Source: Sedimentisphaerales bacterium
Lineage (GTDB): Bacteria; Planctomycetota; Phycisphaerae; Sedimentisphaerales; SM23-30
Length of the DNA stretch: 8,962 bases
Direction: 5' to 3'
Assembly (NCBI GenBank): GCA_030640865.1
Contig: DAOWIP010000348.1
Span: forward strand, 1 to 8,962
In this document: positions 1 through 6,593 of the stretch, piece by piece
How positions within the stretch are numbered: position 1 is the first letter of the stretch
Layout of the letters: each line of letters starts with the position of its first letter
Position numbers and translations under genes: made by a program
Notes under the pieces: generated by a model
The model's input: the letters and a program-made list of their open reading frames with translations, nothing else
What the model was told of the DNA's origin: nothing
Databases searched by the model: none

Positions 1-52
1 GGCACCTCTGGGAAATACAGAAAGGCGGCATGCAACATGAGCCATCTCAAAT

Positions 53-73
53 GGCGGGCATGGCCCGCCCTAC
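53..73 (-). repeat. GTAGGGC-family palindrome
   Basis: The arms GGCGGGC (53-59) and GCCCGCC (63-69) form a perfect 7-bp stem around a 3-base loop, followed by CTACA. Read on the minus strand the unit begins TGTAGGGCGGGCC. Similar starts occur at 6625-6636 (GTAGGGCGGGCC) and 8264-8275 (TGTAGGGCGCGG), so this looks like one member of a dispersed intergenic repeat. The function is unknown; a REP-like or terminator-like role is only inference. Confidence 0.6.
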
Positions 74-75
74 AG

Positions 76-142
76 AAGAACCCCCGCCCCTGCCTTCGCA
101 GGGGCATGCCTATGCGGGGACATGCTTAACATCTGGGGCTAA
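76..142 (-). repeat. TTAGCCCC...GGGGTTC repeat, long copy
   Basis: On the minus strand this starts TTAGCCCCAGATG and ends GGGGGTTCTT, the same ends as the shorter stem-loops at 6594-6619, 6651-6679 and 8309-8334. Its interior is larger and holds a perfect 8-bp stem, GCCCCTGC (86-93) with GCAGGGGC (98-105) around CTTC. A nested GCAT/ATGC pair (104-107 and 112-115) and CCCCGC/GCGGGG arms (82-87 and 114-119) are also present. It is probably a longer or composite member of the same family. Confidence 0.55.
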
Positions 143-147
143 TAAAG

Positions 148-178
148 AAATGGTGCGATTTCATCGGCACCCCACTTG
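148..178 (-). repeat. GGTGCGAT palindromic repeat, copy 1
   Basis: GGTGCGAT (152-159) pairs with ATCG-GCACC (163-171), with one bulged G. Read in reverse complement, the stretch at 5775-5803 matches it almost base for base (AAATGGTGCGAT, then CATCG, CACCC and ACTT, with two single-base gaps). The two are therefore inverted copies of one element about 5.6 kb apart. The copy at 5775-5803 sits on a gene end and resembles a terminator, so this copy may mark the end of a minus-strand transcript or may simply be a mobile palindrome. Confidence 0.6.
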
Positions 179-308
179 ATTGCTAAAATCGGAAAACCGG
201 GAGGTGGGGAGGTTGAAAAAGGCCAAAAAATCGACAGTTCCTATTTTTTTAACGTCTTTGCAGACAAGAGGTTATGTGCCAATTGTCTTGTATTACGAAT
301 CGACACTA

Positions 309-338
309 TTGCTTTTGAGGGGTCGTTTTGAGTATAAT
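309..338 (+). promoter_or_regulatory. Putative sigma70-type promoter of the phosphatase-like gene and accD
   Basis: A perfect TATAAT -10 box (333-338) lies 18 bases after TTGCTT (309-314), which matches three of six -35 consensus bases. Initiation near 345 would leave a leader of roughly 30 bases before the ATG at 374. The nearest Shine-Dalgarno-like run, AAGGA (354-358), is 15 bases from the start codon, which is further than usual. Confidence 0.5.
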
Positions 339-373
339 AGTACCTTTGCTGAAAAGGATAGTATTAGATAATA

Positions 374-1051
374 ATGAAGAAGTTAATATTAATCAGGGCC
401 GGTAGCTCAGCCTGGCAGGAAGAGTCTCCGGAGAAGTTCTGCTGCGGATCAAAGCCTACCGATGACGAAGCGCGTTTGCAGGGCAGAGTCCCGCTGCCGT
501 TGTCGGAAACCGACAAAAAGGCACTGAAGGAAAACGCGGCGGTTCTGCATCAGGAGAACGCGGAAATAATTTACAACAGCGGTAATGAGTCAGCGGGGCC
601 CACGGCTGAATATCTGAGCAAACTCTACTCAATAAAAACAAAAGAAGCCCCCAACCTGCGCGAGCTTGATTGCGGTTTGTGGCAGGGACTGAAGATTAAA
701 GATATAAAAAAACGATACGGCCGAGCCTATCGTCAGTGGCACAGCGACCCGGCAAGTATATGTCCGCCACAAGGCGAAAGTATTGTTACGGCAGGCGAGC
801 GTATCTGCGAGGCATTGCAAAAAATCGTTCGAAAAAATAAAGATAAAACAGTTGTTATTATCGCCGCGCCCATCGCGGCTGCCCTGATCGAATGTATATT
901 AAATCACGATAGTCTGGATAAGTTCTGGCATTTCGCCGAAAATCCAAAGCCGTTACAAACTTATAATCTGCGTAACGAAGAAACGTTCGAGCCACCGGCA
1001 GCGTCCGATGGAGAGACACCTTCCGAAGGGACGAGGATACACACTGCATGA
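374..1051 (+). CDS. Histidine-phosphatase-fold protein lacking catalytic residues (pseudoenzyme)
   Basis: The 225-residue protein has the layout of the phosphoglycerate-mutase/histidine phosphatase superfamily. An N-terminal LIRAGSSAW (6-14) replaces the usual L-x-R-H-G-E-T-x-W. A ...SAGPTAE stretch (73-79) replaces the usual SP-x-x-RA-x-[13 protein letters not shown] (97-105) matches the E-x-D-x-G-x-W-x-G block, and PPQGES lies near 133-138. VVIIAAPI (160-167) stands where V-x-V-V-S-H-G-G is expected. The phosphate-accepting histidine is therefore Ala9, the second pocket histidine is Ala165 and the pocket arginine is Ser73, while Glu97 and the scaffold motifs remain. The frame is open over its full length, so it looks maintained rather than decaying. 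It overlaps accD by ATGA, implying translational coupling. A binding, scaffolding or regulatory role is inference; phosphatase activity is unlikely. Confidence 0.75.
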   Translation: MKKLILIRAGSSAWQEESPEKFCCGSKPTDDEARLQGRVPLPLSETDKKALKENAAVLHQENAEIIYNSGNESAGPTAEYLSKLYSIKTKEAPNLRELDCGLWQGLKIKDIKKRYGRAYRQWHSDPASICPPQGESIVTAGERICEALQKIVRKNKDKTVVIIAAPIAAALIECILNHDSLDKFWHFAENPKPLQTYNLRNEETFEPPAASDGETPSEGTRIHTA

Positions 1052-1890
1052 GTAACAACGGCAGCACATCCTGGGACGGCTATTCACTCAAAAAAAAACG
1101 CGAAGTGCCGGAAGGTCTTTGGCGGCGATGCCCTGGTTGTGAGGATATGATCTTCACGCGTACCGTGGAGGAAAATCTTGGAGTTTGTCCCGAATGCCGG
1201 CATCATTTCCGCATTAGTGCTCGGCAGCGGATTAAGCAGCTATGCGATCAGGACAGTTTCGAAGAACAGATGGCCGATTATTTTCCGGTAGATGCGCTCA
1301 ACTTTACCGACAGTCAGGCATATAAGCAGCGCTTGCGGAATTTGCAAAAAAAGACCGGCTTGACTGATGCCGTTGTAATGGGCAAAGGCTTTGTTAAGGG
1401 CCGTCCGCTTATCCTGGCGGCACTGGACCCGAATTTTATGATGGGATCGATGGGATCGGTAGTTGGCGAAAAGATCACGGTGGCGGCTGAACTGGCGACA
1501 GAACTACAACTACCGCTGGTAATCGTAAGTTGTTCCGGTGGCGCGCGGATGCAGGAAGGAGCACTGAGTCTTGCTCAAATGGCCAAAACCAGCGCCGCTG
1601 TCGGGCGACTGCACGAAGCGGGGGGGCTTTTCATCTCCGTCCTGGCAGACCCCACCAGTGGCGGTGTAACCGCCAGTTTTGCTATGTTAGGTGATGTAAT
1701 TCTCGCCGAGCCGGGCGCGTTGATCTGCTTCGCCGGACCGCGGACTATTTGGCACACAATTAAAGTGGAACTGCCGGCCGGCTTCCAAAAAGCGGAGTTT
1801 CTACTCGAACATGGTTTTATCGATATGATTGTGCATCGTAAGGAACTGCGCAGCCAAATCGCGCGGATTATCGACTATTGCGGTAAATAA
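1048..1890 (+). CDS. accD: Acetyl-CoA carboxylase carboxyltransferase subunit beta
   Basis: This subunit, together with AccA, transfers CO2 from carboxybiotin to acetyl-CoA to make malonyl-CoA, the committed step of fatty-acid synthesis in the cytosol. At 280 residues it is near the usual family length. The N-terminal zinc ribbon is complete (Cys28, Cys31, Cys47, Cys50). The crotonase-fold core shows the family blocks [31 protein letters not shown] and FAGPRTI, then [15 protein letters not shown]. The start codon overlaps the upstream gene's stop in ATGA. A GAGG (1033-1036) lies 11 bases upstream, so initiation probably depends on coupling to the upstream gene. accA is not in this window. No terminator is visible before the tRNA-His gene. 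Confidence 0.96.
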   Translation: MSNNGSTSWDGYSLKKKREVPEGLWRRCPGCEDMIFTRTVEENLGVCPECRHHFRISARQRIKQLCDQDSFEEQMADYFPVDALNFTDSQAYKQRLRNLQKKTGLTDAVVMGKGFVKGRPLILAALDPNFMMGSMGSVVGEKITVAAELATELQLPLVIVSCSGGARMQEGALSLAQMAKTSAAVGRLHEAGGLFISVLADPTSGGVTASFAMLGDVILAEPGALICFAGPRTIWHTIKVELPAGFQKAEFLLEHGFIDMIVHRKELRSQIARIIDYCGK

Positions 1891-1899
1891 GGAGAGGGT

Positions 1900-1922
1900 G
1901 TATGAGTATATGAGTGTATGAG
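1900..1922. repeat. Three tandem 8-base units after accD
   Basis: GTATGAGT, ATATGAGT and GTATGAG run head to tail, ten bases after the accD stop codon. The tract is too short and unspaced to be a CRISPR. It resembles the 7-base tandem runs found beside both cheD stop codons, suggesting slipped-strand growth in spacers. Confidence 0.55.
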
Positions 1923-1953
1923 AAGCTTGACTCTTTATTCTTTTCTTTCCTCT

Positions 1954-1959
1954 TATACT
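1954..1959 (+). promoter_or_regulatory. Possible -10 box of the tRNA-His gene
   Basis: TATACT ends seven bases before the mature tRNA 5' end, so initiation here would give almost no leader. The best -35 candidate, TTGACT (1927-1932), is 21 bases away, longer than the normal 16-19. Co-transcription with accD remains an equal alternative. Confidence 0.3.
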
Positions 1960-1966
1960 CTTTTAT

Positions 1967-2041
1967 GGTGGGAGTAGCTCAGCTGGTTAGAGCACCAGGT
2001 TGTGGTCCTGGGGGTCGCGGGTTCGAATCCCGTCTCTCACC
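1967..2041 (+). tRNA. tRNA-His (anticodon GTG)
   Basis: A full cloverleaf can be drawn. The acceptor stem pairs 1968-1974 (GTGGGAG) with 2034-2040 (CTCTCAC), with one G-T wobble. The D stem is GCTC/GAGC. The anticodon stem is CCAGG/CCTGG around TTGTGGT, with GTG at 2002-2004. The T arm is GCGGG-TTCGAAT-CCCGT. The extra G at 1967 faces C at 2041, the G-1:C73 pair that is the identity element for histidyl-tRNA synthetase. The CCA tail is not encoded, because CTT follows. The spacer immediately downstream runs into the insertion sequence. Confidence 0.96.
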
Positions 2042-2211
2042 CTTTTTGTAACCGTTCACGGGTTCTACCCAACTGGTCGGGATGCGACAAAATGTAAAAA
2101 ACAGGCCATACGCATGGCACTGTTGCAGGTCGAATGGCTTGGATTAGCTCATATTAGACGATGATTAAAGGAGAGTTTCTGGCATATTTTATAAACCGAC
2201 AGTTAAGTCTA
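2042..2211. other. Spacer between tRNA-His and the IS, no gene recognised
   Basis: No coding frame, strong hairpin or tRNA 3'-end duplication (attachment site) could be supported here. A short open stretch ending near 2162 is not recognisable as a protein. It could be degraded sequence between the tRNA and the insertion. Confidence 0.4.
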
Positions 2212-2229
2212 AAGGGTATCTCTGAAAAT
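2212..2229 (+). repeat. Left terminal inverted repeat of the IS
   Basis: The 18 bases pair with 3138-3155 with five mismatches, including a fully shared CTCT core and the AAAAT at the inner end. The outer boundary is an estimate. Confidence 0.5.
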
Positions 2230-2321
2230 TAACGATATTTCGTGCAAATTCTTGTAAAAGCGTTACAATATGCTTCGTTGGTTCTTTTATTATTATTTTC
2301 ATTTTTCACGAGGGCATAACA

Positions 2322-2979
2322 ATGATGCAAACCGGACTTTTCGACTGGCAAACGCGTTTTGAACAACTGGACAATGGTGGTGATCCACTGGTCAAACTCA
2401 ATACCGTGGTTAAGTGGGAAACATTTCGCAGATCGCTCGAAAAAGTTCGGGATAAAGAACGGCGAAGTTCCAGAAGATTGGAGCAAAAACAAGAAACGCC
2501 AGAAAGATACCGATGCTCGTTGGACCAAGAAGAACGGTAAAACGTTTTATGGTTACAAGAACCATGTGAGCGTGGATGTGAAACATAAATTTGTCCGCAG
2601 CTATAATGTGACAGACGCGTCGGTTCACGACAGCAATGTTTTCGAAGAATTGCTTGATAAGAAAAACAGTAGCCGTGATGTGTGGGCGGATTCGGCTTAT
2701 CGTTCGGCGGATAAATTGTACGAACTTGAAAGTCGCGGGTTTCGAGAACATCTTCAGCGTAAGGGTTGCCGTAATCGCAAACTGCCAGAAAGCCAGCAAC
2801 GTGGCAATCGTACTCGTTCGAAAGTTCGCAGCCGGGTGGAACATGTCTTTGGCATTCAAGTACAACGCGCCGGTAATCTGCTGTTGCGAACAATCGGGCT
2901 TGTCAGGGCCAAAGCGAAAATAGGCTTGCGGAATTTGGCCTACAACATAGATCGATATAGCAGCTTGGCGACGACATAG
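2322..2979 (+). pseudogene. IS5 family transposase, central deletion plus frameshift
   Basis: The start codon at 2322 has a good ribosome site, GAGGG (2310-2314), seven bases upstream. The first ~47 residues (MMQTGLFDWQTRFEQLDNGG..., ending at RDKER) are the usual N-terminus of IS5-type transposases. At about 2451-2463 the homology jumps into another frame, to KNGEVPEDWS and QKDTDARWTKKNGKTFYGYKNH, and runs to the TAG at 2977. The second catalytic region (VTDASVHDS) and the glutamate of RSRVEHVFG (codon 2839-2841) remain. The segment carrying the first catalytic aspartate is gone, by family memory roughly 100-130 residues. The joining bases AAAGAACGG fit both sides, suggesting a deletion between short matching sequences. 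The product cannot be an active DDE transposase, though the ends might still be moved by a related intact copy elsewhere. Confidence 0.88.
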
Positions 2980-3137
2980 GGGCCCGGTATGGGCCAATCG
3001 GGCAAAAACGCCCGGCAAGATCGCCGAAAGGTGATAAAAGCTCTCGCTAAGAGAGTAAAAACAAGTTCGATTTTGCGTTAAGTTGTCCAAAATTCTACTC
3101 AAAAACAGTTACATCAAATTTTGACTTCTAAAACCGT

Positions 3138-3155
3138 ATTTTTAGAGGTTGCCTC
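3138..3155 (-). repeat. Right terminal inverted repeat of the IS
   Basis: This is the partner of 2212-2229. Its outer edge coincides with the TGA stop codon (3154-3156, minus strand) of the neighbouring ASCH-domain gene, so the IS lies directly against or just inside that gene's 3' end. Confidence 0.5.
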
Positions 3156-3570
3156 ATGAGTTTCTCAATCTTTTTATTTCCTGCTCATTACAAATTAGCC
3201 AGGCACGCATACCACGGGTTCGCAAGCGATATGGGTCGCAGGGTTTGATATTTTCCAACCAGATCAGAGTGCAATAACGGCAATTTCGTCGATTCTGCCA
3301 ATATTCATCTACGCCGTATATCTGGTCGTTATAATCCCGATAAATCGAATCAATCTTGTCCGGCGTCAGATTCTTGAAAAAGAGCGTTTTTTTTACTTCT
3401 GCCTGGCCGCGTACTGGACCGCCTGACTCTTTCAGCAGCACTTTTTCACCGGCGGCGATCTGGCCGAAGGGCGGACAGGAGATTTTCGTCAGACGGCATT
3501 CCAGTCGTTTTTGGCCCGTTAGAATCAGGCTCAAATAAGACCGTTTCAGTATGGCGATATGAATTCGCAT
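3154..3570 (-). CDS. ASCH-domain protein
   Basis: The protein of about 138 residues belongs by its sequence pattern to the ASCH/PUA-like fold. It opens with ILKRSYLSLILTGQKRLECRL, follows with a central KVLLKESGGPVRGQAEV block, and closes with CTLIWLENIKP and RGMRAWLI. ASCH domains are small beta-barrels expected to bind RNA or nucleotides, but the substrate here is unknown. Two earlier in-frame ATGs (3597 and 3624) would add a hydrophobic stretch not typical of the family, so the ATG at 3568-3570 is preferred, although no start has a clear Shine-Dalgarno. Two TATAAT boxes on the minus strand (3572-3577 and 3587-3592) lie just upstream of that start, which may mean a very short leader. The stop codon touches the IS end, so the native C-terminus may be altered by a few residues. 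Confidence 0.75.
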   Translation of the reverse strand: MRIHIAILKRSYLSLILTGQKRLECRLTKISCPPFGQIAAGEKVLLKESGGPVRGQAEVKKTLFFKNLTPDKIDSIYRDYNDQIYGVDEYWQNRRNCRYCTLIWLENIKPCDPYRLRTRGMRAWLICNEQEIKRLRNS

Positions 3571-3645
3571 AATTATACCAATTGCGATTATACTCATTTC
3601 AGGTGAGAATACTATGTTGCACATAATGTTACGAACAATTCAGCT

Positions 3646-3674
3646 TTGCTTTTTGTATATATTCCTGATATAAT
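3646..3674 (+). promoter_or_regulatory. Extended -10 promoter of the dehydratase gene
   Basis: TGATATAAT (3666-3674) is a perfect extended -10 element. TTGCTT (3646-3651) lies 17 bases before TATAAT. Transcription would begin near 3681, giving a leader of about 120 bases. The same TTGCTT/TATAAT pair occurs at 309-338. Confidence 0.6.
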
Positions 3675-3803
3675 GTGGCCTCAATCGAAAGGCAAGCTGT
3701 TTTTTTCTAATCGCCGCCGTATGCGGCAGAACCGACATCGACTATCGCTTTGCCACAGCCAATAACGTAAAGCAACGTTATTTTTCGGCCGATAAGTACC
3801 AAT

Positions 3804-5777
3804 ATGAGTGAAGATATTAAAAGTTCGACTGAATTTCCTTCAGAGCCGGCAAAATGGGGCGGCTGGTCCCGTCAGATAAAAATCATTCTGGCTCATTCGC
3901 TTTTTTTTACTGTTTCGCTGTTCCTTGCCTTCACGGTGGAAAGCAATATGGAGGTAGGCGACTGGTTTCCCGATCGGTACTTGAAATGGTTGTTGTTGAC
4001 CTTGACAATCAAGCTGATTGTTTTTGGCCTGTTCCATCAGTACAAGGGCTGGTGGCGTTATGCGAGCGTATCGGACCTGCTGAGCATCATCAAGGCATCT
4101 CACATTAGCACGGTAATTATTGTTGTTGGGTGGTATATATCGAGCTACATTCCCACGACCCGCAACTGGATGATTGAATCAGACATTTTGAATGTGCCGG
4201 TCGCGGTAATGTTAATCGATTGGGGGGTAACGATTGTTGTTATTTGCGGGGTGAGGTTGGCCATTCGCCTGTATTACGAAGAGACCCAGACAATCTCTGG
4301 TGGACGGCTGACTCGCCTGTTGATTATTGGTGCCGGCAATGCAGGTGAAGTTCTCCTTCGGGAAATTCAACGCATGTCTGTATTGCGTTATGATGTCGTG
4401 GGTTTTATCGACGATGATCGGCGAAAGCACGGAGTACGGATTCACGGAGTACCTGTTCTCGCTTCGGTCGAACAGATCAGGACAATAGCCCGAAAACACA
4501 GTATTGACGAGATTGTGATTGCCATGCCCAGTGCCTCCCATAAGCAGTTACGCCGGGTCATCGAGCATTGCCAGGGGACGAATCTGCGTTTTAGTATAGT
4601 ACCGGACCTCGTTGCTATTGCTTCGGGCAAGGTGCGGGTCTCGCAGATGCGAGAGGTGGACATCAACGACCTTTTGGGCCGTGAGCCGGTTACACTTGAC
4701 CTTGATCTGATCAGCGATTTTCTTATGGACAAAGTGGTGGTGATTACCGGAGCCGGTGGATCAATCGGCTCGGAGATGTGCCGCCAGGTCGGTCATTTTA
4801 AGCCAAAAATGCTCTTACTGATCGAACAGGCTGAGAACGAATTGTTTTATATCGAGCGAGAGTTGAGAGACAAATTCCCTGATGTAGTCATCAAGGCTTT
4901 TATCTGTGATATTGGTGATAAGGCAAGAGTGGAATCGCTGTTTGGGCAGTACCGCCCCGATGTGGTGATTCACGCTGCGGCCCATAAACATGTTCCTTTG
5001 ATGGAGCTTAATCCCGGCGAGGCAGTCAAAAACAATGTGGTAGGCACACGGAACGTAGCTACCACCGCGGATAAATTCGGTGTGGAGCGATTTGTGATGA
5101 TTTCCACCGACAAGGCTGTGAATCCCACCAGTATTATGGGTTCCAGCAAACGGTTTTCGGAGATGTTGATCCAATGTCTCAACAGTCGCAGTCAAACTCA
5201 TTATGTAACCGTACGGTTCGGCAATGTTCTGGGCAGTAATGGCAGCGTTATTCCAATCTTCAAGAAACAGATCGCCGCCGGCGGCCCGGTAACGGTAACT
5301 CATCCCGAAATGCGGCGTTACTTTATGACGATTCCGGAGGCGTCACAGTTGGTATTGCAGGCCGCGGTAATGGGCCGTGGAGGTGAGGTTTTTGTCCTCG
5401 ATATGGGCGAACCGGTCAGAATCCTCGATTTGGCTCGCAATCTGATAACCCTCAGCGGGTTCAAGCCGGACGAAGACATTGAAATTACATTCTCCGGCAT
5501 CCGGCCCGGCGAAAAACTGTTCGAAGAACTGGCAATGGACGCCGAAGACATGCAGCCTACCAGACATCCCAAGATTCATATCTGGAAGAACGTACCCACC
5601 GACGAAGCGGTTCTGAACGATACGGTTAAACAACTACTGGCCGTCGCCGATACGAAGGATAACCATGATAAGATTGTCGGACTAATCAAGGAAGTAGTGC
5701 CGGAATATGTCGGCGATGTGGACAGTATGAAACTTCACGAAGAACATCTTTCCAAAACCAACAGCAACAACAGTTAA
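3804..5777 (+). CDS. Membrane-bound nucleotide-sugar 4,6-dehydratase (WbpM/PglF/CapD type)
   Basis: The 657-residue protein matches the long form of this family. Four predicted membrane segments (about 27-45, 61-78, 100-117 and 131-153) lead into a first Rossmann-like domain with IIGAGNAGE (174-182) and VVGFIDDD. The catalytic extended SDR domain follows, with TGAGGSIG (315-322) for NAD(P). Its active-site block is STDKAVNPTSIMGSSK (434-449), where Met445 stands in place of the usual tyrosine of YxxxK, as in PglF-like UDP-GlcNAc 4,6-dehydratases. Further family motifs are AAAHKHVPLME, RFGNVLGSNGSV, GGPVTVTHPEM, MGEPVRI and SGIRPGEKLFEEL. It probably converts UDP-GlcNAc or a related sugar to a 4-keto-6-deoxy form for surface polysaccharide or glycoprotein glycans, acting on the cytoplasmic face. 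The exact substrate cannot be read from sequence. No glycan neighbours are visible and it appears to be transcribed alone. Confidence 0.92.
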   Translation: MSEDIKSSTEFPSEPAKWGGWSRQIKIILAHSLFFTVSLFLAFTVESNMEVGDWFPDRYLKWLLLTLTIKLIVFGLFHQYKGWWRYASVSDLLSIIKASHISTVIIVVGWYISSYIPTTRNWMIESDILNVPVAVMLIDWGVTIVVICGVRLAIRLYYEETQTISGGRLTRLLIIGAGNAGEVLLREIQRMSVLRYDVVGFIDDDRRKHGVRIHGVPVLASVEQIRTIARKHSIDEIVIAMPSASHKQLRRVIEHCQGTNLRFSIVPDLVAIASGKVRVSQMREVDINDLLGREPVTLDLDLISDFLMDKVVVITGAGGSIGSEMCRQVGHFKPKMLLLIEQAENELFYIERELRDKFPDVVIKAFICDIGDKARVESLFGQYRPDVVIHAAAHKHVPLMELNPGEAVKNNVVGTRNVATTADKFGVERFVMISTDKAVNPTSIMGSSKRFSEMLIQCLNSRSQTHYVTVRFGNVLGSNGSVIPIFKKQIAAGGPVTVTHPEMRRYFMTIPEASQLVLQAAVMGRGGEVFVLDMGEPVRILDLARNLITLSGFKPDEDIEITFSGIRPGEKLFEELAMDAEDMQPTRHPKIHIWKNVPTDEAVLNDTVKQLLAVADTKDNHDKIVGLIKEVVPEYVGDVDSMKLHEEHLSKTNSNNS

Positions 5778-5803
5778 GTAGGGTGCGATGTATCGCACCA
5801 TTT
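5775..5803 (+). terminator. Terminator-like hairpin; GGTGCGAT repeat, copy 2
   Basis: GGTGCGAT (5782-5789) and ATCGCACC (5792-5799) are perfect inverted arms, in effect a 7-bp stem with a TGTA loop. They begin four bases after the TAA stop and are followed by T-rich sequence (TTTGTTTTATTTTC). This fits intrinsic termination of the dehydratase transcript, although the T run is broken. The same element occurs inverted at 148-178, so the terminator may derive from a dispersed repeat. Confidence 0.6.
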
Positions 5804-5915
5804 GTTTTATTTTCTTTTGTTTTCTATCTTCTGCATTCTTTCTTTCTCAGTAACATTTTAGCCAAATGTAGCGCATGCATCCAGTATGTCAGAAACAAAG
5901 CTTCCCGCCCCACAC

Positions 5916-5964
5916 TGTCATTTCGATCGGAGGGACGCGTTAGCGTCACGGAGTGGAGAAATCT
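5916..5964. repeat. TGTCATTTCG...GAGAAATCT palindromic element
   Basis: An outer ATTTC/GAAAT pair (5920-5924 and 5958-5962) encloses a perfect GACGC-GTTA-GCGTC hairpin (5934-5947). Elements with TGTCATTTCG and GAGAAATCT ends are familiar from several bacterial genomes as dispersed intergenic repeats; that comparison is from memory. Only one copy is in this window. The rest of 5804-6030 holds no supportable gene. Confidence 0.45.
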
Positions 5965-6030
5965 ATTAAAACAGTTTTTTTGTAACATTACTTTTCGAGT
6001 ATTGCTTCACATGGTTAAAATGTTACCTTT

Positions 6031-6051
6031 CTCACAACTCACAACTCACAA
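6031..6051. repeat. CTCACAA x3 tandem run downstream of cheD
   Basis: Three exact 7-base units are followed by CTCATTTACAC. They lie 13 bases beyond the cheD stop codon on the minus strand. An equivalent run (8638-8658) occupies the same position beside the second cheD, so the duplicated unit includes this 3' flank. Confidence 0.65.
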
Positions 6052-6063
6052 CTCATTTACACA

Positions 6064-6588
6064 TTATATATAAATGATTTTACCCCCGCCTCGAATTGTA
6101 ACCCGGCCGGAATCTATTTCTAACATAACCGTACGGCTGTATGTTCCGCCGACATCCTTTCCGCGGATCGACAGCCTCTTTTCGTGCAGCAGTTCTGACA
6201 GCATTTCGTAATTATATCGTCCAATATCTGTTTTCTTTGACGCTTTTAGCACTTGTGCCCCTCCGGCCACCTTGGTTATCAGCCTGCGTTTAACCGCCCC
6301 CATTTTACAGACCGCCTTTAATAACAGCGGAAATCCCGTATCCGCGTATTTCATCGGCGCATTTTGTTCTTTGCCTGTATCTATCTCTCTTGCGGACGGC
6401 AGTAGATAGTGCAGTAGTCCACCAACGTGTTTTACCGGATCGTACAGTGTTACCGCGATACAGGAACCAAGCGCGTATGTTACCAGGGTGGTTGACGGAT
6501 CGTCGCTCACTTTCATATCGGAGATTTTTACGACCTTGACCTGTTTGTTTTTCAGGGCCGACAAGGAATATATCTTTTCTTTAGCCAT
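6064..6588 (-). CDS. cheD: CheD chemoreceptor glutamine deamidase
   Basis: CheD converts specific glutamines of chemoreceptors to glutamate and in many bacteria interacts with the CheC phosphatase. The 174-residue protein has the complete catalytic set. Cys43 lies in YALGSCIAV, His60 in GGLLHYLLP and Thr37 six residues before the cysteine. Their spacing (6 and 17) equals that of Thr21, Cys27 and His44 of the Thermotoga enzyme. The MKYADTG (79-85), KVAGGAQ and DVGG-x-x-x-R blocks also fit. No signal peptide or membrane segment is seen, so it should be cytosolic. A likely GAGGG ribosome site (6598-6602) lies nine bases before the ATG, inside a palindromic repeat. No cheA, cheC, cheY or receptor gene lies in the window. 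A second, close copy starts beyond the right edge. Confidence 0.94.
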   Translation of the reverse strand: MAKEKIYSLSALKNKQVKVVKISDMKVSDDPSTTLVTYALGSCIAVTLYDPVKHVGGLLHYLLPSAREIDTGKEQNAPMKYADTGFPLLLKAVCKMGAVKRRLITKVAGGAQVLKASKKTDIGRYNYEMLSELLHEKRLSIRGKDVGGTYSRTVMLEIDSGRVTIRGGGKIIYI

Positions 6589-6593
6589 CTGTA

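Larger units (their letters stand above)
2212..3155 (+). mobile_element. IS5-type insertion sequence, internally deleted
   Basis: A broken IS5-type transposase lies between imperfect inverted ends. The left end is AAGGGTATCTCTGAAAAT (2212-2229). The reverse complement of the right end (3138-3155) is GAGGCAACCTCTAAAAAT, and 13 of 18 positions match. The span of about 0.94 kb is short for such elements, in keeping with a lost central segment. No convincing target duplication is visible at these ends, so the exact boundaries are uncertain by several bases. Behind the transposase gene are three stem-loops: 2981-2995 (GGCCC/GGGCC), 2999-3014 (CGGGC/GCCCG) and 3041-3055 (CTCTC/GAGAG). Confidence 0.7.

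Noticed and set aside
1..126. Open plus-strand frame from the window edge
   Set aside because: It runs through two palindromic repeats and gives a basic, low-information peptide with no family pattern; it is most likely spacer.
180..371. 63-residue plus-strand frame before the phosphatase-like gene
   Set aside because: It needs a TTG start, has no ribosome site or recognisable pattern, and contains the likely promoter at 309-338.
2041..2211. Integrative element attached to tRNA-His
   Set aside because: No integrase gene and no repeated tRNA 3' end were found; the neighbour is a simple IS.
2306..3102. Long minus-strand frames opposite the transposase
   Set aside because: They are antisense to a clear IS5 homologue and are shadows of its codon structure.
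6031..6051. CRISPR-like array
   Set aside because: Units are only seven bases with no spacers; these are plain tandem repeats.
5783..6073. 96-residue frame after the dehydratase
   Set aside because: It lies across the terminator hairpin, the repeat element and the tandem run; its sequence is explained by repeats.
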